Made by a program: the position numbers and the translations under genes. From contig CAMFBM010000007.1 in NCBI GenBank assembly GCA_945948555.1, positions 1 to 64,000 on the forward strand: a stretch of 64,000 bases of DNA, written 5' to 3'. Below the pieces are notes generated by a model, which saw only the letters and a list, made by a program, of their open reading frames with translations, made no database searches and was not told the origin of the DNA. The number at the start of each line of letters is the position of its first letter. Within the stretch, counting starts at the first letter, position 1. Positions 17,836-25,732 of the stretch are shown one piece after another. This stretch comes from an uncultured Bacteroidales bacterium. Lineage in GTDB: Bacteria > Bacteroidota > Bacteroidia > Bacteroidales > UBA932.

Positions 17836-17948
17836 TGAAATGGTATCGAAAAGCAGTGAACTTAGGCGGAGTCGAAGTCGAAGCAGATTTTAAGATTTGG
17901 CTGATTGAAAAGTGCCGTAAGGCCAACAGATGCAGCAAGTGTAGATGA
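17829..17948 (+). pseudogene. Possible Sel1-repeat protein fragment
   Basis: In one plus-strand frame the sequence ALKWYRKAVNLGGVEVEAD occurs just past the intron truncation point. It resembles the Sel1-like repeat (A-x-x-W-Y-R-K-A-A-x-x-G). The frame stops at 17946-17948. The match is short and could be chance. Confidence 0.3.
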
Positions 17949-18046
17949 TGTAGCGGAAAACAAAAAATTTTTTGTTGGCGGCGATTTTGACCTTGTTTGA
18001 TGATGTTTTCGAGGAGTAGTACTCCTTTAGTACACCCAATAAAAAT

Positions 18047-18083
18047 AAAATAGCCTCGTAATCAAGAGATTATGAGGCTATTC
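18047..18083 (-). terminator. Terminator of tRNA-Leu
   Basis: On the minus strand AATAGCCTCATAATC pairs with GATTACGAGGCTATT (one mismatch) around a 4-base loop, then a T-rich tail. It begins a few bases after the tRNA 3' end. Confidence 0.7.
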
Positions 18084-18086
18084 TTG

Positions 18087-18170
18087 TACCCGGAGCCGGG
18101 GTCGAACCGGCACATCCTTTCGGACATTGGTGTTTGAGACCAACGCGTCTACCGATTCCGCCATCCGGGC
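18087..18170 (-). tRNA. tRNA-Leu (anticodon CAA)
   Basis: The minus-strand sequence folds as a class II tRNA. The acceptor stem is GCCCGGA with TCCGGGT (G1-U72 pair). The anticodon stem TTGGT/ACCAA encloses the loop CTCAAAC, so the anticodon is CAA and it reads UUG. A variable arm (TGTCCGAAAGGATGT) and a T-arm with GGTTCGACC are present. CCA is not encoded. It lies at the edge of a stretch of decayed mobile DNA, a common position for integration sites. Confidence 0.95.
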
Positions 18171-18260
18171 TTTTGAAGTCCCTGAAATCGGGCGTGCGTC
18201 CTTGTTTGGATGCCGTTTCCCTGTCAGGGGGTGAAGGACCTGGCCTTCGGTAGAGGAGTG

Positions 18261-18291
18261 CAAAGGTATTGCAAATTGTGTAAATATGCAA
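18261..18291 (-). promoter_or_regulatory. Promoter of tRNA-Leu
   Basis: On the minus strand, TTG (18289-18291) and TACCTTTG (18261-18268) are separated by exactly 20 bases, a full Bacteroidota consensus. It lies ~90 bases before the tRNA. Confidence 0.65.
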
Positions 18292-18328
18292 TTTTTTCTT
18301 CAGTTCGCTTCCCGGAATCTGCCAGGAA

Positions 18329-20659
18329 CTATTTTACCGTCAGACGGGCTGATCTTGTCGAGCGGCTGTCCGGACCGGTCATAATGTCAAAGTCACCCGG
18401 TTCAAGGACAAACTTCGCTGACAGAGGCGCTGAGGATTCTGCAAGATTGTACTGGTCAACAGAATACCATCCGAGCATCTCAGGAGTTATGTCGAACTCG
18501 ACATCTGCGCTTTCACCTGCCGGGATAAAGACTTTGCGGAACCCTTTGAGTTCCTTGACAGGACGGGTTTCGCGGGAGACCACGTCACGGATGTAGAGCT
18601 GGACTGTTTCGTAGCCGTCGTATGCTCCTGTGTTCCTGACAGTCACTCGGGCTTTCACACTTCCTCCGGAGACCATCAGTGAATCGGAGAGTACGGGATC
18701 CGAATAGTCAAATGTGGTGTAGCTCAGGCCGTAGCCGAACGGAAACAGAGGCTCATTCGGACAGTCTATCCAATTGCTGCAGTATCTTGTGTAGGATTTC
18801 CCCGGTGTCACATCGCGGCCGGTGTTCTTCATATTGTAATATATAGGAATCTGACCGGCTGAATACGGGAATGTCATTGTAATTTTGCCGGACGGATTGA
18901 CGTCGCCGAACAGAACATCCGCTATTGCCGCACCGGCCTCCGAACCTCCGAACCAGGTGTCGAGGATTGATGTCATTATTTCATTCTCACGGACAAGAAC
19001 CATCGGACGACCGGAGAAAAGAACCATTACCACCGGTTTTCCTGTTGCTGCCAATGCCTCGAGAAGCCTCTTCTGGCAATCAGGAAGGGAGATATCGGTG
19101 CGGGAACCTGATTCACCGCTCATATATGCTGTCTCTCCAACGGCTGCGATGACAACATCTGCACCACGGGCAACCGCCACAGCCTCCCGGATCATCTCTT
19201 CTTCAGACCTTTTGTCCCTGCGGACGGCATTGGCAGGAGAAACCTTCTTTTCGAGAGATGCGTCCTCAAGAATATTGCAGCCTTTTGCATATTTCAGATT
19301 TATTCCCTCCACCTTCTTCAATTCATCCAGAAGCGAAGGATATGTGTCCCTTGCAGCCACAGCCCAGCACCCCGGATACTGCGCGCCGACATCAGAGAGC
19401 GGTCCTACCAACGCAATATTCCCTTTCTTCTGCAGAGGAAGCAATTGGCGGCCTGCATACTTGCCGTTCTTGAGCAGGACAAAGGTCTCTGCAGCGATAC
19501 GGCGGGCTTCAGCACGATTTTCATCGGTATATATCCTTTCCTTTCTTGAAGGATCCAGATATTTATAAGGGTCCCGGAACAATCCGAGTTTCCATTTGGC
19601 CTCGAGAATGCGCCGGCAGGCAAGGTCTATCTGCTTGATTGTCACCTCTCCTCTTTCAAGCGCCTCATCAAGGGTAAGACACCCGGCAGTGACCATGTCC
19701 ATATCCAGACCTGCATTCAGGGACATCACCGCAGCTTCTTCCTTCGTTGCAGCAGCCCTGTGGCGAATCAGTTCGCCGACAGCGTTGTAATCGGAGACGA
19801 CAAATCCGTCGAACATCCACTGGTTCCTCAACACTTCCGTAAGGAGCCACCTGTTTGCGGTGGACGGAAGTCCGTTCAAATCATTGAAGGAGGTCATCAC
19901 TGACCCGACCCCAGCCTCAACGGCGGCTTTGTAAGGAGGAAAATATTCATTGAACATACGCATCGGGCTCATATCCACCTCGCGGTAGTCCCTTCCGGAT
20001 TCGCTCGCACCATAAAGCGCAAAATGCTTCAGGCAGGCAAGCATCTTCGTCTCATCGTCATACTCCTCTCCCGGTTCGCCCTGATAGCCGCGCACCATTG
20101 CCGCGGCGTAAAGACTGCTCAGATACGGGTCCTCTCCGAATCCCTCGGCGCAGCGTCCCCAGCGCGGGTCACGCGCGATGTCCACCATCGGATTGAAAGT
20201 CCAGTTGATTCCGTCAGCGGTCGCTTCCACAGCGGAGATTCTCGCAGCAGTTTGCACTGCCTCGGGATTCCAGGAGCAGGCAAGCCCGAGAGGAATCGGG
20301 AAAACTGTCTCGTGACCGTGAATCACGTCAAGACCGACCAGCAGAGGAATGCCCAGACGGGATTCCTCAACGGCAGCCTTCTGGAATGTATAGACATTCT
20401 CATATCCGTATGTATTCAGAATAGCCCCGACTTTTCCTTCTCTGATGTCCTCCAGGACATTCTCGCATTTTTCATTTCCGGTAATCACCTTGGAACGGGG
20501 AACGGCAGGCAGATTCATCTGACCGAGTTTCTCTTCCAAAGTCATCCTTGACATCAGTTCATCGACAAATCTGTCCATTTCCCTGTCTGATGACTCAGGG
20601 GTACAAGCGCAAAGGCAAACGGCAGAGCCGGCAGCAAGAAGAAAGTTTCTGATTTTCAT
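18329..20659 (-). CDS. bglX: GH3 beta-glucosidase-type lipoprotein
   Basis: 776 residues with a lipoprotein signal ending AVCLCAC. Layout follows BglX-type family 3 enzymes: an (alpha/beta)8 domain (about 30-360) with GLDVIHGHETVFPIPLGLA, DPRWGRCAEGFGEDPYL and ACLKHFALYG; the nucleophile Asp290 in VVSDYNA; an alpha/beta sandwich (about 390-590) with GESGSRTDISLP; and a C-terminal fibronectin type III-like domain (FGYGLSYTTF onward). It should release beta-linked glucose (or a close relative) from oligosaccharide ends, retaining configuration, at the cell envelope. The gene stands alone, divergent from the FMN-riboswitch locus, with a TATATTTG -7 box at 20703-20710. The symbol reflects family similarity, not proven specificity. 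Confidence 0.88.
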   Translation of the reverse strand: MKIRNFLLAAGSAVCLCACTPESSDREMDRFVDELMSRMTLEEKLGQMNLPAVPRSKVITGNEKCENVLEDIREGKVGAILNTYGYENVYTFQKAAVEESRLGIPLLVGLDVIHGHETVFPIPLGLACSWNPEAVQTAARISAVEATADGINWTFNPMVDIARDPRWGRCAEGFGEDPYLSSLYAAAMVRGYQGEPGEEYDDETKMLACLKHFALYGASESGRDYREVDMSPMRMFNEYFPPYKAAVEAGVGSVMTSFNDLNGLPSTANRWLLTEVLRNQWMFDGFVVSDYNAVGELIRHRAAATKEEAAVMSLNAGLDMDMVTAGCLTLDEALERGEVTIKQIDLACRRILEAKWKLGLFRDPYKYLDPSRKERIYTDENRAEARRIAAETFVLLKNGKYAGRQLLPLQKKGNIALVGPLSDVGAQYPGCWAVAARDTYPSLLDELKKVEGINLKYAKGCNILEDASLEKKVSPANAVRRDKRSEEEMIREAVAVARGADVVIAAVGETAYMSGESGSRTDISLPDCQKRLLEALAATGKPVVMVLFSGRPMVLVRENEIMTSILDTWFGGSEAGAAIADVLFGDVNPSGKITMTFPYSAGQIPIYYNMKNTGRDVTPGKSYTRYCSNWIDCPNEPLFPFGYGLSYTTFDYSDPVLSDSLMVSGGSVKARVTVRNTGAYDGYETVQLYIRDVVSRETRPVKELKGFRKVFIPAGESADVEFDITPEMLGWYSVDQYNLAESSAPLSAKFVLEPGDFDIMTGPDSRSTRSARLTVK

Positions 20660-20741
20660 ATTGTTTGATATAAAATATTATTTATTTCATCCCAAAAACT
20701 TCCAAATATACAAAAATGATTTTGTTTTTCCGGTTTTTTGC

Positions 20742-20749
20742 TACCTTTG
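20742..20749 (+). promoter_or_regulatory. -7 box of the FMN riboswitch transcript
   Basis: TACCTTTG matches TAnnTTTG and lies just before the riboswitch, so transcription should begin at about 20755 and include the whole aptamer. A TTTTG run lies 17 bases upstream as a possible -33 element. Confidence 0.65.
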
Positions 20750-20754
20750 CACCC

Positions 20755-20884
20755 GCATAACTTCAGGGCAGGGTGAGAATCCCGATCGGCGGTAAAGTCC
20801 GCGAGCCGAAAGGCACGAGCCGTTGGAACTACGGCACCGACAGTGTTCCTGCGAAAGCGGGTAAGTCTGGATGGAAGAAGACAT
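20755..20884 (+). promoter_or_regulatory. FMN riboswitch (RFN element)
   Basis: The sequence holds the conserved blocks of the RFN aptamer in order: CTTCAGGGCAGGGTGA, ATCCCGA with CGGCGGT, GTCCGCGAGC, a variable hairpin with CCG...CGGCACCGACAGT, a GC stem TCCTGCGAAAGCGGG, and AAGTCTGGATGGAAGAAG closing the P1 stem (CTTC with GAAG). This family binds flavin mononucleotide directly in the nascent RNA and, in known cases, switches off riboflavin synthesis or transport genes when FMN is plentiful. Here the controlled gene is a TonB-dependent receptor 46 bases further on. The match is good enough that no other RNA family is plausible. Confidence 0.95.
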
Positions 20885-20887
20885 AAG

Positions 20888-20928
20888 CCTTGAATTGTGT
20901 GCCATGAGTAACAGTTTAAGGTTTTTTT
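20888..20928 (+). terminator. Riboswitch expression platform: terminator abutting the start codon
   Basis: CCTTGAA (20888-20894) can pair with TTTAAGG (20915-20921) with one mismatch, followed at once by T7 (20922-20928). The ATG of the receptor begins two bases later. The stem also covers the AAGG that could serve for ribosome binding. The aptamer's 3' end adjoins the stem, so FMN binding plausibly favours the terminator. Confidence 0.55.
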
Positions 20929-20929
20929 G

Positions 20930-23278
20930 ATGAAAACGGTATTTGTACTTGTGGGCATCGCAATTCTTTCGACGGCATCTGCAATGCCGCTTCGTGATGT
21001 CCCGGCGCGTGAGAATGAAGCGCCAAATCAATCAATTTCAGACACTCTGACCCTCCGTGAGGTGACTGTGAAGGCCAATTTCAGCCCGGTCACCAGAAGT
21101 CCTATGCGGCTTTCGGTCATCGACAATGAGACAATCCGGGAAAGAGCCGGTTCAAGGACATATCCGGAAATGCTAAAGGGTATCCCTAGCCTATATGCTA
21201 CTTCGGAATCAGGAAGTTACGGAGATGCGAAACTCAACGTCAGGGGATTTCAGCAGGCCAACATCTCGGTGATGCTCAATGGAATCCCTATCAGCGGTCT
21301 TGTTTCAGGAAATATGTACTGGAACAACTGGATGGGGCTGGCTGATGCCACCTACGCAATTCAGGTTCAGAAAGGAATTGGGTCCTCAATGCTTTCAGAC
21401 AGTTCCGTGGGAGGAACGGTCAACATCATCACCGACCCCTCGGCTGAAACCCTCGGAGGCGAGGCAGGGTTCTACGGCACATCCTACGGCACGGTCAAGA
21501 GTTATCTGAAGTTCAACAGCGGCAACCTGCCGAAAGGGTGGGCCATCGGACTGATGGCCTCGTATGTCGGGGGAGAGGGATATGTCAGGGCGACAAGCGT
21601 GAACTCATTTGCATATATGCTGAATGTCAGCAAACGGTTCGGACCGGACCACACCCTGATTTTCACCGCCCTCGGTTCGCCGGAGCAGCACGACCAGCGC
21701 TCTTCGAGGCTTTCCTGGGACGAGGTTCAGCGGTACGGTCTGAAATACAGCAAGAACTGGGGATGGAGGGACGGCAGGGAGTTCAGCCTCAGCCGGAATA
21801 ATTACTTCAAGCCATATTTTACTCTTCAGCATATCTGGGACGGAGAAAAAATCAGTATGAAAAACTCTGTCTACGTGGCAATTGCTAATGGAGGAGGAAG
21901 ATGGAGTGAGACCAAGGGAGCCCCCATCGCGACCTTCCTGAAGGACGGGCAGATTGACTGGGAGTCGGTGACCGCGGCAAACCCTGAGGGAGGGGCGGCG
22001 CAGAACATCCTGAGCAACTACCTTGCCGGACACACCCAGATTGGGGCAATCTCCTCCATTGAATATGCTTTGAGGCAAGGATGGAAAATCGGAGCGGGGT
22101 TGCATTATCTTTATTACAGTACCTGGGAATGTGAAAAAATAAGCGACCTGCTTGGGGCGGGGTACTGGTTTGAGGACTATGAGAAAAAATCCCTTGCAGG
22201 GCTTGCCGGAAGGGACCCCTACAAGAAGGTGGGAGACTATATCCGCACCGACAACGGCAAGACGACGAACCTGGGCACGGCATATCTCAGTGCTTCATAT
22301 TCATCCGAGAAACTTCAAGCCAACCTCGGGGCATCCCTCTACGGCAGTGCCAACAGACGTTGGGACAGGTACAACTATGTGGGAGAGGACATCTTCAGCG
22401 ACCTTGCCGGAGGTGTCGGGGCCAGTTTCAAAGGAGGGGTCCTTTACAGGCCGGGCAAAGGTCACAGCATCTATCTCAATGGTGGCTGGTACAGTCGCCT
22501 GCCCTATTCAAGTGTCTGGTTCTCATCCGGGAACAATGAAATTACAAAGGATGTGAAAAACGAAAGGAACATCCTTGCAGAGACCGGCTGGAGATTCGTC
22601 TGGGACAGGGGTGGCCTGGAACTTACCGCCTACACGGCCTGGTGGAAGAACAAGTCTCTGATGTCAAATCCCTACAAGCAGGAGAATGCCTACGATGTGA
22701 AATATATGGTGACCGGTCTGAACGCATTCCATTGCGGAATCGAGGCCGAAGTCTTCCACAGGTTCACCGACTGGTTGAAAATCAGTGCATTCGCGTCAAT
22801 TGGCAGTTGGAGATGGCAGAATGACGTTCAGGCAAGCATCTACGATGACTACTCGGGACTCGAACTGGGCAAAGTTAATGTCTATTGTGCAGGGCTTCCC
22901 GTGGGGGATGCTCCCCAGACACAGGTGGGCGCGGATCTTGACATCGACATCCCGGGAGGTTTCAGGGTGGCTGTGGACTGGAAGTTCAACGACAGGATGT
23001 ATGCCGACTTCGATCCTGTCACGAGAACCGACCCGGATGACCGAAGTACTGCCTATCGGTTTCCGTCTTGCCATCTGCTCGGGGCTACTGTTTCCTGGAC
23101 ACACACGCCAAAACGGCGTCTGGATCCCGGCCTGACAATTTTTGCCGGTGTCTCCAACCTTCTCGACACTATGTACATAGAGCGCGGCAAGGACGGTGCA
23201 GGCCATGACCTTGCTTCATTCACCGGCTACTGGGGTTTCGGCAGGACCTTCTCCTTCGGTGTCCGTCTCAGTCTTTAG
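20930..23278 (+). CDS. TonB-dependent receptor under FMN riboswitch control; candidate flavin transporter
   Basis: 782 residues from the ATG at 20930 (a TTG at 20927 is in the terminator T-tract). A Sec signal ends near ILSTASAMP. A TonB-box-like DTLTLREVTVKA is followed by a plug domain (about 50-160: YPEMLKGIPSLYATSE, LNVRGFQQANISVMLNGIP, GGTVNIIT). A 22-strand barrel ends in FSFGVRLSL with the typical aromatic C-terminal strand. There is no N-terminal carboxypeptidase-like domain, so it belongs to the classic vitamin/siderophore group and not to SusC. Regulation by an FMN riboswitch is the main clue to its substrate: riboflavin, FMN or FAD. Hydrolases encoded downstream fit extracellular processing of flavin nucleotides. 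The receptor family is certain; the substrate is inference. Confidence 0.9.
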   Translation: MKTVFVLVGIAILSTASAMPLRDVPARENEAPNQSISDTLTLREVTVKANFSPVTRSPMRLSVIDNETIRERAGSRTYPEMLKGIPSLYATSESGSYGDAKLNVRGFQQANISVMLNGIPISGLVSGNMYWNNWMGLADATYAIQVQKGIGSSMLSDSSVGGTVNIITDPSAETLGGEAGFYGTSYGTVKSYLKFNSGNLPKGWAIGLMASYVGGEGYVRATSVNSFAYMLNVSKRFGPDHTLIFTALGSPEQHDQRSSRLSWDEVQRYGLKYSKNWGWRDGREFSLSRNNYFKPYFTLQHIWDGEKISMKNSVYVAIANGGGRWSETKGAPIATFLKDGQIDWESVTAANPEGGAAQNILSNYLAGHTQIGAISSIEYALRQGWKIGAGLHYLYYSTWECEKISDLLGAGYWFEDYEKKSLAGLAGRDPYKKVGDYIRTDNGKTTNLGTAYLSASYSSEKLQANLGASLYGSANRRWDRYNYVGEDIFSDLAGGVGASFKGGVLYRPGKGHSIYLNGGWYSRLPYSSVWFSSGNNEITKDVKNERNILAETGWRFVWDRGGLELTAYTAWWKNKSLMSNPYKQENAYDVKYMVTGLNAFHCGIEAEVFHRFTDWLKISAFASIGSWRWQNDVQASIYDDYSGLELGKVNVYCAGLPVGDAPQTQVGADLDIDIPGGFRVAVDWKFNDRMYADFDPVTRTDPDDRSTAYRFPSCHLLGATVSWTHTPKRRLDPGLTIFAGVSNLLDTMYIERGKDGAGHDLASFTGYWGFGRTFSFGVRLSL

Positions 23279-23318
23279 GAATCCGGTGCAAGTTTTTTGT
23301 CAAGACCGCAAATTCAAT

Positions 23319-23326
23319 TATATTTG
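23319..23326 (+). promoter_or_regulatory. -7 box before the phosphatase pair
   Basis: TATATTTG matches the consensus exactly and lies 58 bases before the ATG of the histidine phosphatase. It implies the phosphatases can be transcribed independently of the riboswitch, in addition to possible read-through. Confidence 0.5.
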
Positions 23327-23338
23327 CATAGATAGATA

Positions 23339-23368
23339 ACTGAAGTTTCGCATTTGCGAAACTTCAGT
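23339..23368. repeat. Perfect 14-bp palindromic hairpin in the phosphatase leader
   Basis: ACTGAAGTTTCGCA (23339-23352) and its exact reverse complement (23355-23368) are separated by TT. In RNA the loop would open to about four bases. It would fall at the very 5' end of a transcript from the upstream -7 box, 16 bases before the start codon. With no T-tract it is not a standard terminator; an mRNA-stabilising hairpin or an operator are alternatives. Confidence 0.6.
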
Positions 23369-23384
23369 GGAAAATTAAATATTT

Positions 23385-24665
23385 ATGGTCAAGGTAATAT
23401 TGAAATGGACTGTCTGTGCGGCAGTCCTGATGTTTTGGGGTTGTGTCTGTGTCTCGGCACAGACATTCAGGGAAAGGGTCGCGCAGGACAGGTCCCTGGC
23501 TTGCGGGGTTTATCATCCCTATGTGCACGGCAGTCTGGAAGATACTCCGGCACCGAAGGGTTACAAACCTTTTTACGTGTCTCATTTCGGGAGGCACGGA
23601 TCGAGGTATCACACTGATTATAACTATTTCAAGGCTGCCCTTGATGCCTTGACTGCCGCTGAAGCGGATGGAAACCTCACTGAGGAGGGCCTTGCGCTTT
23701 TGAAGGATGTCAGGGCTGTGGCACAGGCGAGCGAGAAGATGGATGGTGCTCTGAGCCCGCTTGGAGGACGTGAACATCAAGAGATTGCACGCAGGATGTC
23801 GACACGGTTCCCGGATGTGTTCCGCTCACGGGAGCGCCTGGAGGTGGAGAGTGTGGCAAGTATAATCCCGCGCTGCATCGTCTCGATGGCGAATTTTACC
23901 CAGTCCCTTGCTGCGTTGCATCCTTCCCTTGAGTTTGAGTCTTTCTCCAGCCAGAGGCATTTTGAGTACATAATGAAGGATGCGGAACATCGCGATGAAG
24001 TTTCGGCAGCTGTCAAGGTTTTCCAGGATTCTCTCCGGAAAGCAATCTGCGGTTCGGAAAAAATGTTCCGTTCGTTGTTCCGGGATCCGGTAAAGGCCCG
24101 CGAGAGCATTCCTTCCGCATCGAAGTTCATGCAGTCGGTGTATATGGCTGCGGTGATATGTCCGGACCTGGATTTTCTCGGAATTGACCTGATGCATTAT
24201 TTTGATCTTGACGAACTTGTCGCCCAGGCTGAACTGACCAGTTCCAGAATGTATTTCAGATATGCAAATTCGCAGGAGTTCGGGGACAAGAATGTCAGAC
24301 AAGCGGATGACCTGCTGACCGACATCATTGCAAAGGCCGACGCGGCTCTGGCTCCGGACAGCAGAAGGGCGGCCGATTTGCGTTTCGGTCACGACACCGG
24401 CCTGCTTCCTCTGGCTTGCCTGATGGGAGTCAGCGGTGTTTCATACCGTTGTCATTCCGACGGGAGCTGGGAACATTGGGCAACTTGTGACAGGATTCCG
24501 ATGGCTTCCAATCTCCAGATGGTCTTCTACCGTTCAAAGAAGGGGGATGTGCTCGTGAAACTGCTTTACAATGAGCAGGAAACCACGCTGGAAGGTCTTG
24601 ACCCCGCTGTCGGTCCGTATTACAGGTGGTCGGATCTGAGGGAATTTCTTGTGTCAAAAATCTGA
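23385..24665 (+). CDS. Secreted histidine acid phosphatase
   Basis: 426 residues with a Sec signal ending VCVSAQ. The catalytic motif of the histidine phosphatase superfamily (clan 2, acid phosphatase/phytase branch) is present as FGRHGSRY, with the phospho-acceptor His71. The proton-donor pair appears as FGHDTG (His336-Asp337), the HD form of acid phosphatases and phytases, not the HAE form of MINPP enzymes. It should remove phosphate monoesters in the periplasm or outside the cell. It lies 106 bases after the flavin-riboswitch-controlled receptor and three bases before a metallophosphoesterase gene. In this context FMN is an attractive substrate, but phytate or sugar phosphates are equally possible from sequence. 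Confidence 0.85.
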   Translation: MVKVILKWTVCAAVLMFWGCVCVSAQTFRERVAQDRSLACGVYHPYVHGSLEDTPAPKGYKPFYVSHFGRHGSRYHTDYNYFKAALDALTAAEADGNLTEEGLALLKDVRAVAQASEKMDGALSPLGGREHQEIARRMSTRFPDVFRSRERLEVESVASIIPRCIVSMANFTQSLAALHPSLEFESFSSQRHFEYIMKDAEHRDEVSAAVKVFQDSLRKAICGSEKMFRSLFRDPVKARESIPSASKFMQSVYMAAVICPDLDFLGIDLMHYFDLDELVAQAELTSSRMYFRYANSQEFGDKNVRQADDLLTDIIAKADAALAPDSRRAADLRFGHDTGLLPLACLMGVSGVSYRCHSDGSWEHWATCDRIPMASNLQMVFYRSKKGDVLVKLLYNEQETTLEGLDPAVGPYYRWSDLREFLVSKI

Positions 24666-24668
24666 CGG

Positions 24669-25673
24669 ATGAAAAAACTCATTACAGTCGTCTTCCTGTC
24701 AGTTGTACTGCTTGCCGGCTTCGCTTTCCCTGTTTACGGCACTTCGCGGGATCTGAAATTCAACGAAGCGGGGCAGTTCAAAATCGTCCAGTTTACGGAT
24801 GTTCATTATGTCAAGGGTGACCCGAAGTCGGACGGAGCCCTTGAGTGCATAAGAGAGGTCCTGCGCTTCGAGAAGCCTGACCTGGTGATATTTACGGGGG
24901 ATGTCTCCTGCTGTGCCCCCGCACTTGAGGGGATGAGGGATGTCGTCGAGATTGTCTCACAGGCGGGAGTGCCTTTCTATGTCTGTTTCGGGAATCACGA
25001 CAGGGAGTATGATGCGACGAATGAGCAGCTGTACGACATGATCCGCACGCTGCCGTCAAATCTGCATCCCGACAGGAATGGAGGTCCCGTGCCTGATATT
25101 GACCTTTGTGTGAGGAATGACGACGGAAGCCCTGCCTTCGTGCTGTACTGCATTGATTCCCACTCATACAAGTGGGACACAGATGAGTATGAATGGATTA
25201 CCGGGGAGCAGATTGACTCTTACAGAACCCGGAGTGCGCACTACACTGCGCTCAACGGGGGGACTCCCGTGCCGTCCCTGGCCTTTTTCCACATACCTAT
25301 CCCTGAATATGCCCTGGCGGCAGGTGACCAGGATGCCGACCTTGTCGGGACAAGGATGGAGAAATGCTACTGCCCTAAGCACAATTCCGGATTTTTCAGT
25401 GCGATGAAGGAATGCGAGGATGTCAGGGCTGTCTTTGTGGGGCACGACCATGACAATGACTACTGCGTTATGTGGCAGGGGATTATGCTGGCCTACGGGA
25501 GGTTCTCAGGGGGAGGGACGACCTATGGCCATCTGAGCAATGGTGCAAGAGTAATCCTGCTCAATGAGAACGGAGCCATGGACACCTGGGTGAGACTCAG
25601 GGATGGTCGCAGGCTCAATCCGCTCAGGTTGGATTGCGCAGGAACCACAGGCAAATTTGTCCAGCTGGATTGA
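24669..25673 (+). CDS. Secreted calcineurin-type metallophosphoesterase
   Basis: 334 residues with a Sec signal ending FAFPVYG. All metal-binding motifs are visible: FTDVHY (Asp44, His46), FTGDVS, FGNHDRE, FFHIPIPEY and GHDHDND. The order and spacing match the purple-acid-phosphatase-like group of secreted metallophosphoesterases (Dcr2/PPA29-like). Such enzymes hydrolyse phosphomonoesters, phosphodiesters or pyrophosphates using a two-metal centre. Only three bases separate it from the histidine phosphatase gene, so the pair is surely cotranscribed. Together they could take FAD to FMN plus AMP and then FMN to riboflavin, which is a hypothesis drawn from context. Confidence 0.85.
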   Translation: MKKLITVVFLSVVLLAGFAFPVYGTSRDLKFNEAGQFKIVQFTDVHYVKGDPKSDGALECIREVLRFEKPDLVIFTGDVSCCAPALEGMRDVVEIVSQAGVPFYVCFGNHDREYDATNEQLYDMIRTLPSNLHPDRNGGPVPDIDLCVRNDDGSPAFVLYCIDSHSYKWDTDEYEWITGEQIDSYRTRSAHYTALNGGTPVPSLAFFHIPIPEYALAAGDQDADLVGTRMEKCYCPKHNSGFFSAMKECEDVRAVFVGHDHDNDYCVMWQGIMLAYGRFSGGGTTYGHLSNGARVILLNENGAMDTWVRLRDGRRLNPLRLDCAGTTGKFVQLD

Positions 25674-25702
25674 CAGAATGTGAATATTTCTACAAAAAGA
25701 AG

Positions 25703-25710
25703 TATATTTG
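25703..25710 (+). promoter_or_regulatory. -7 box before the DUF4465 lipoprotein
   Basis: TATATTTG lies 23 bases before the ATG at 25733. No -33 TTG at good spacing was seen. It allows separate transcription, though the 59-base gap also permits read-through from the phosphatase genes. Confidence 0.45.
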
Positions 25711-25732
25711 CGGACTTTGAAAATTTGTTGAA

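Noticed and set aside
18070..18291. Two minus-strand frames across the tRNA region
   Set aside because: They run through tRNA-Leu(CAA) and its terminator and promoter, so they are not genes.
20656..21031. Minus-strand frames over the riboswitch
   Set aside because: They cover the FMN aptamer and the start of the receptor gene; the structured RNA explains the sequence.
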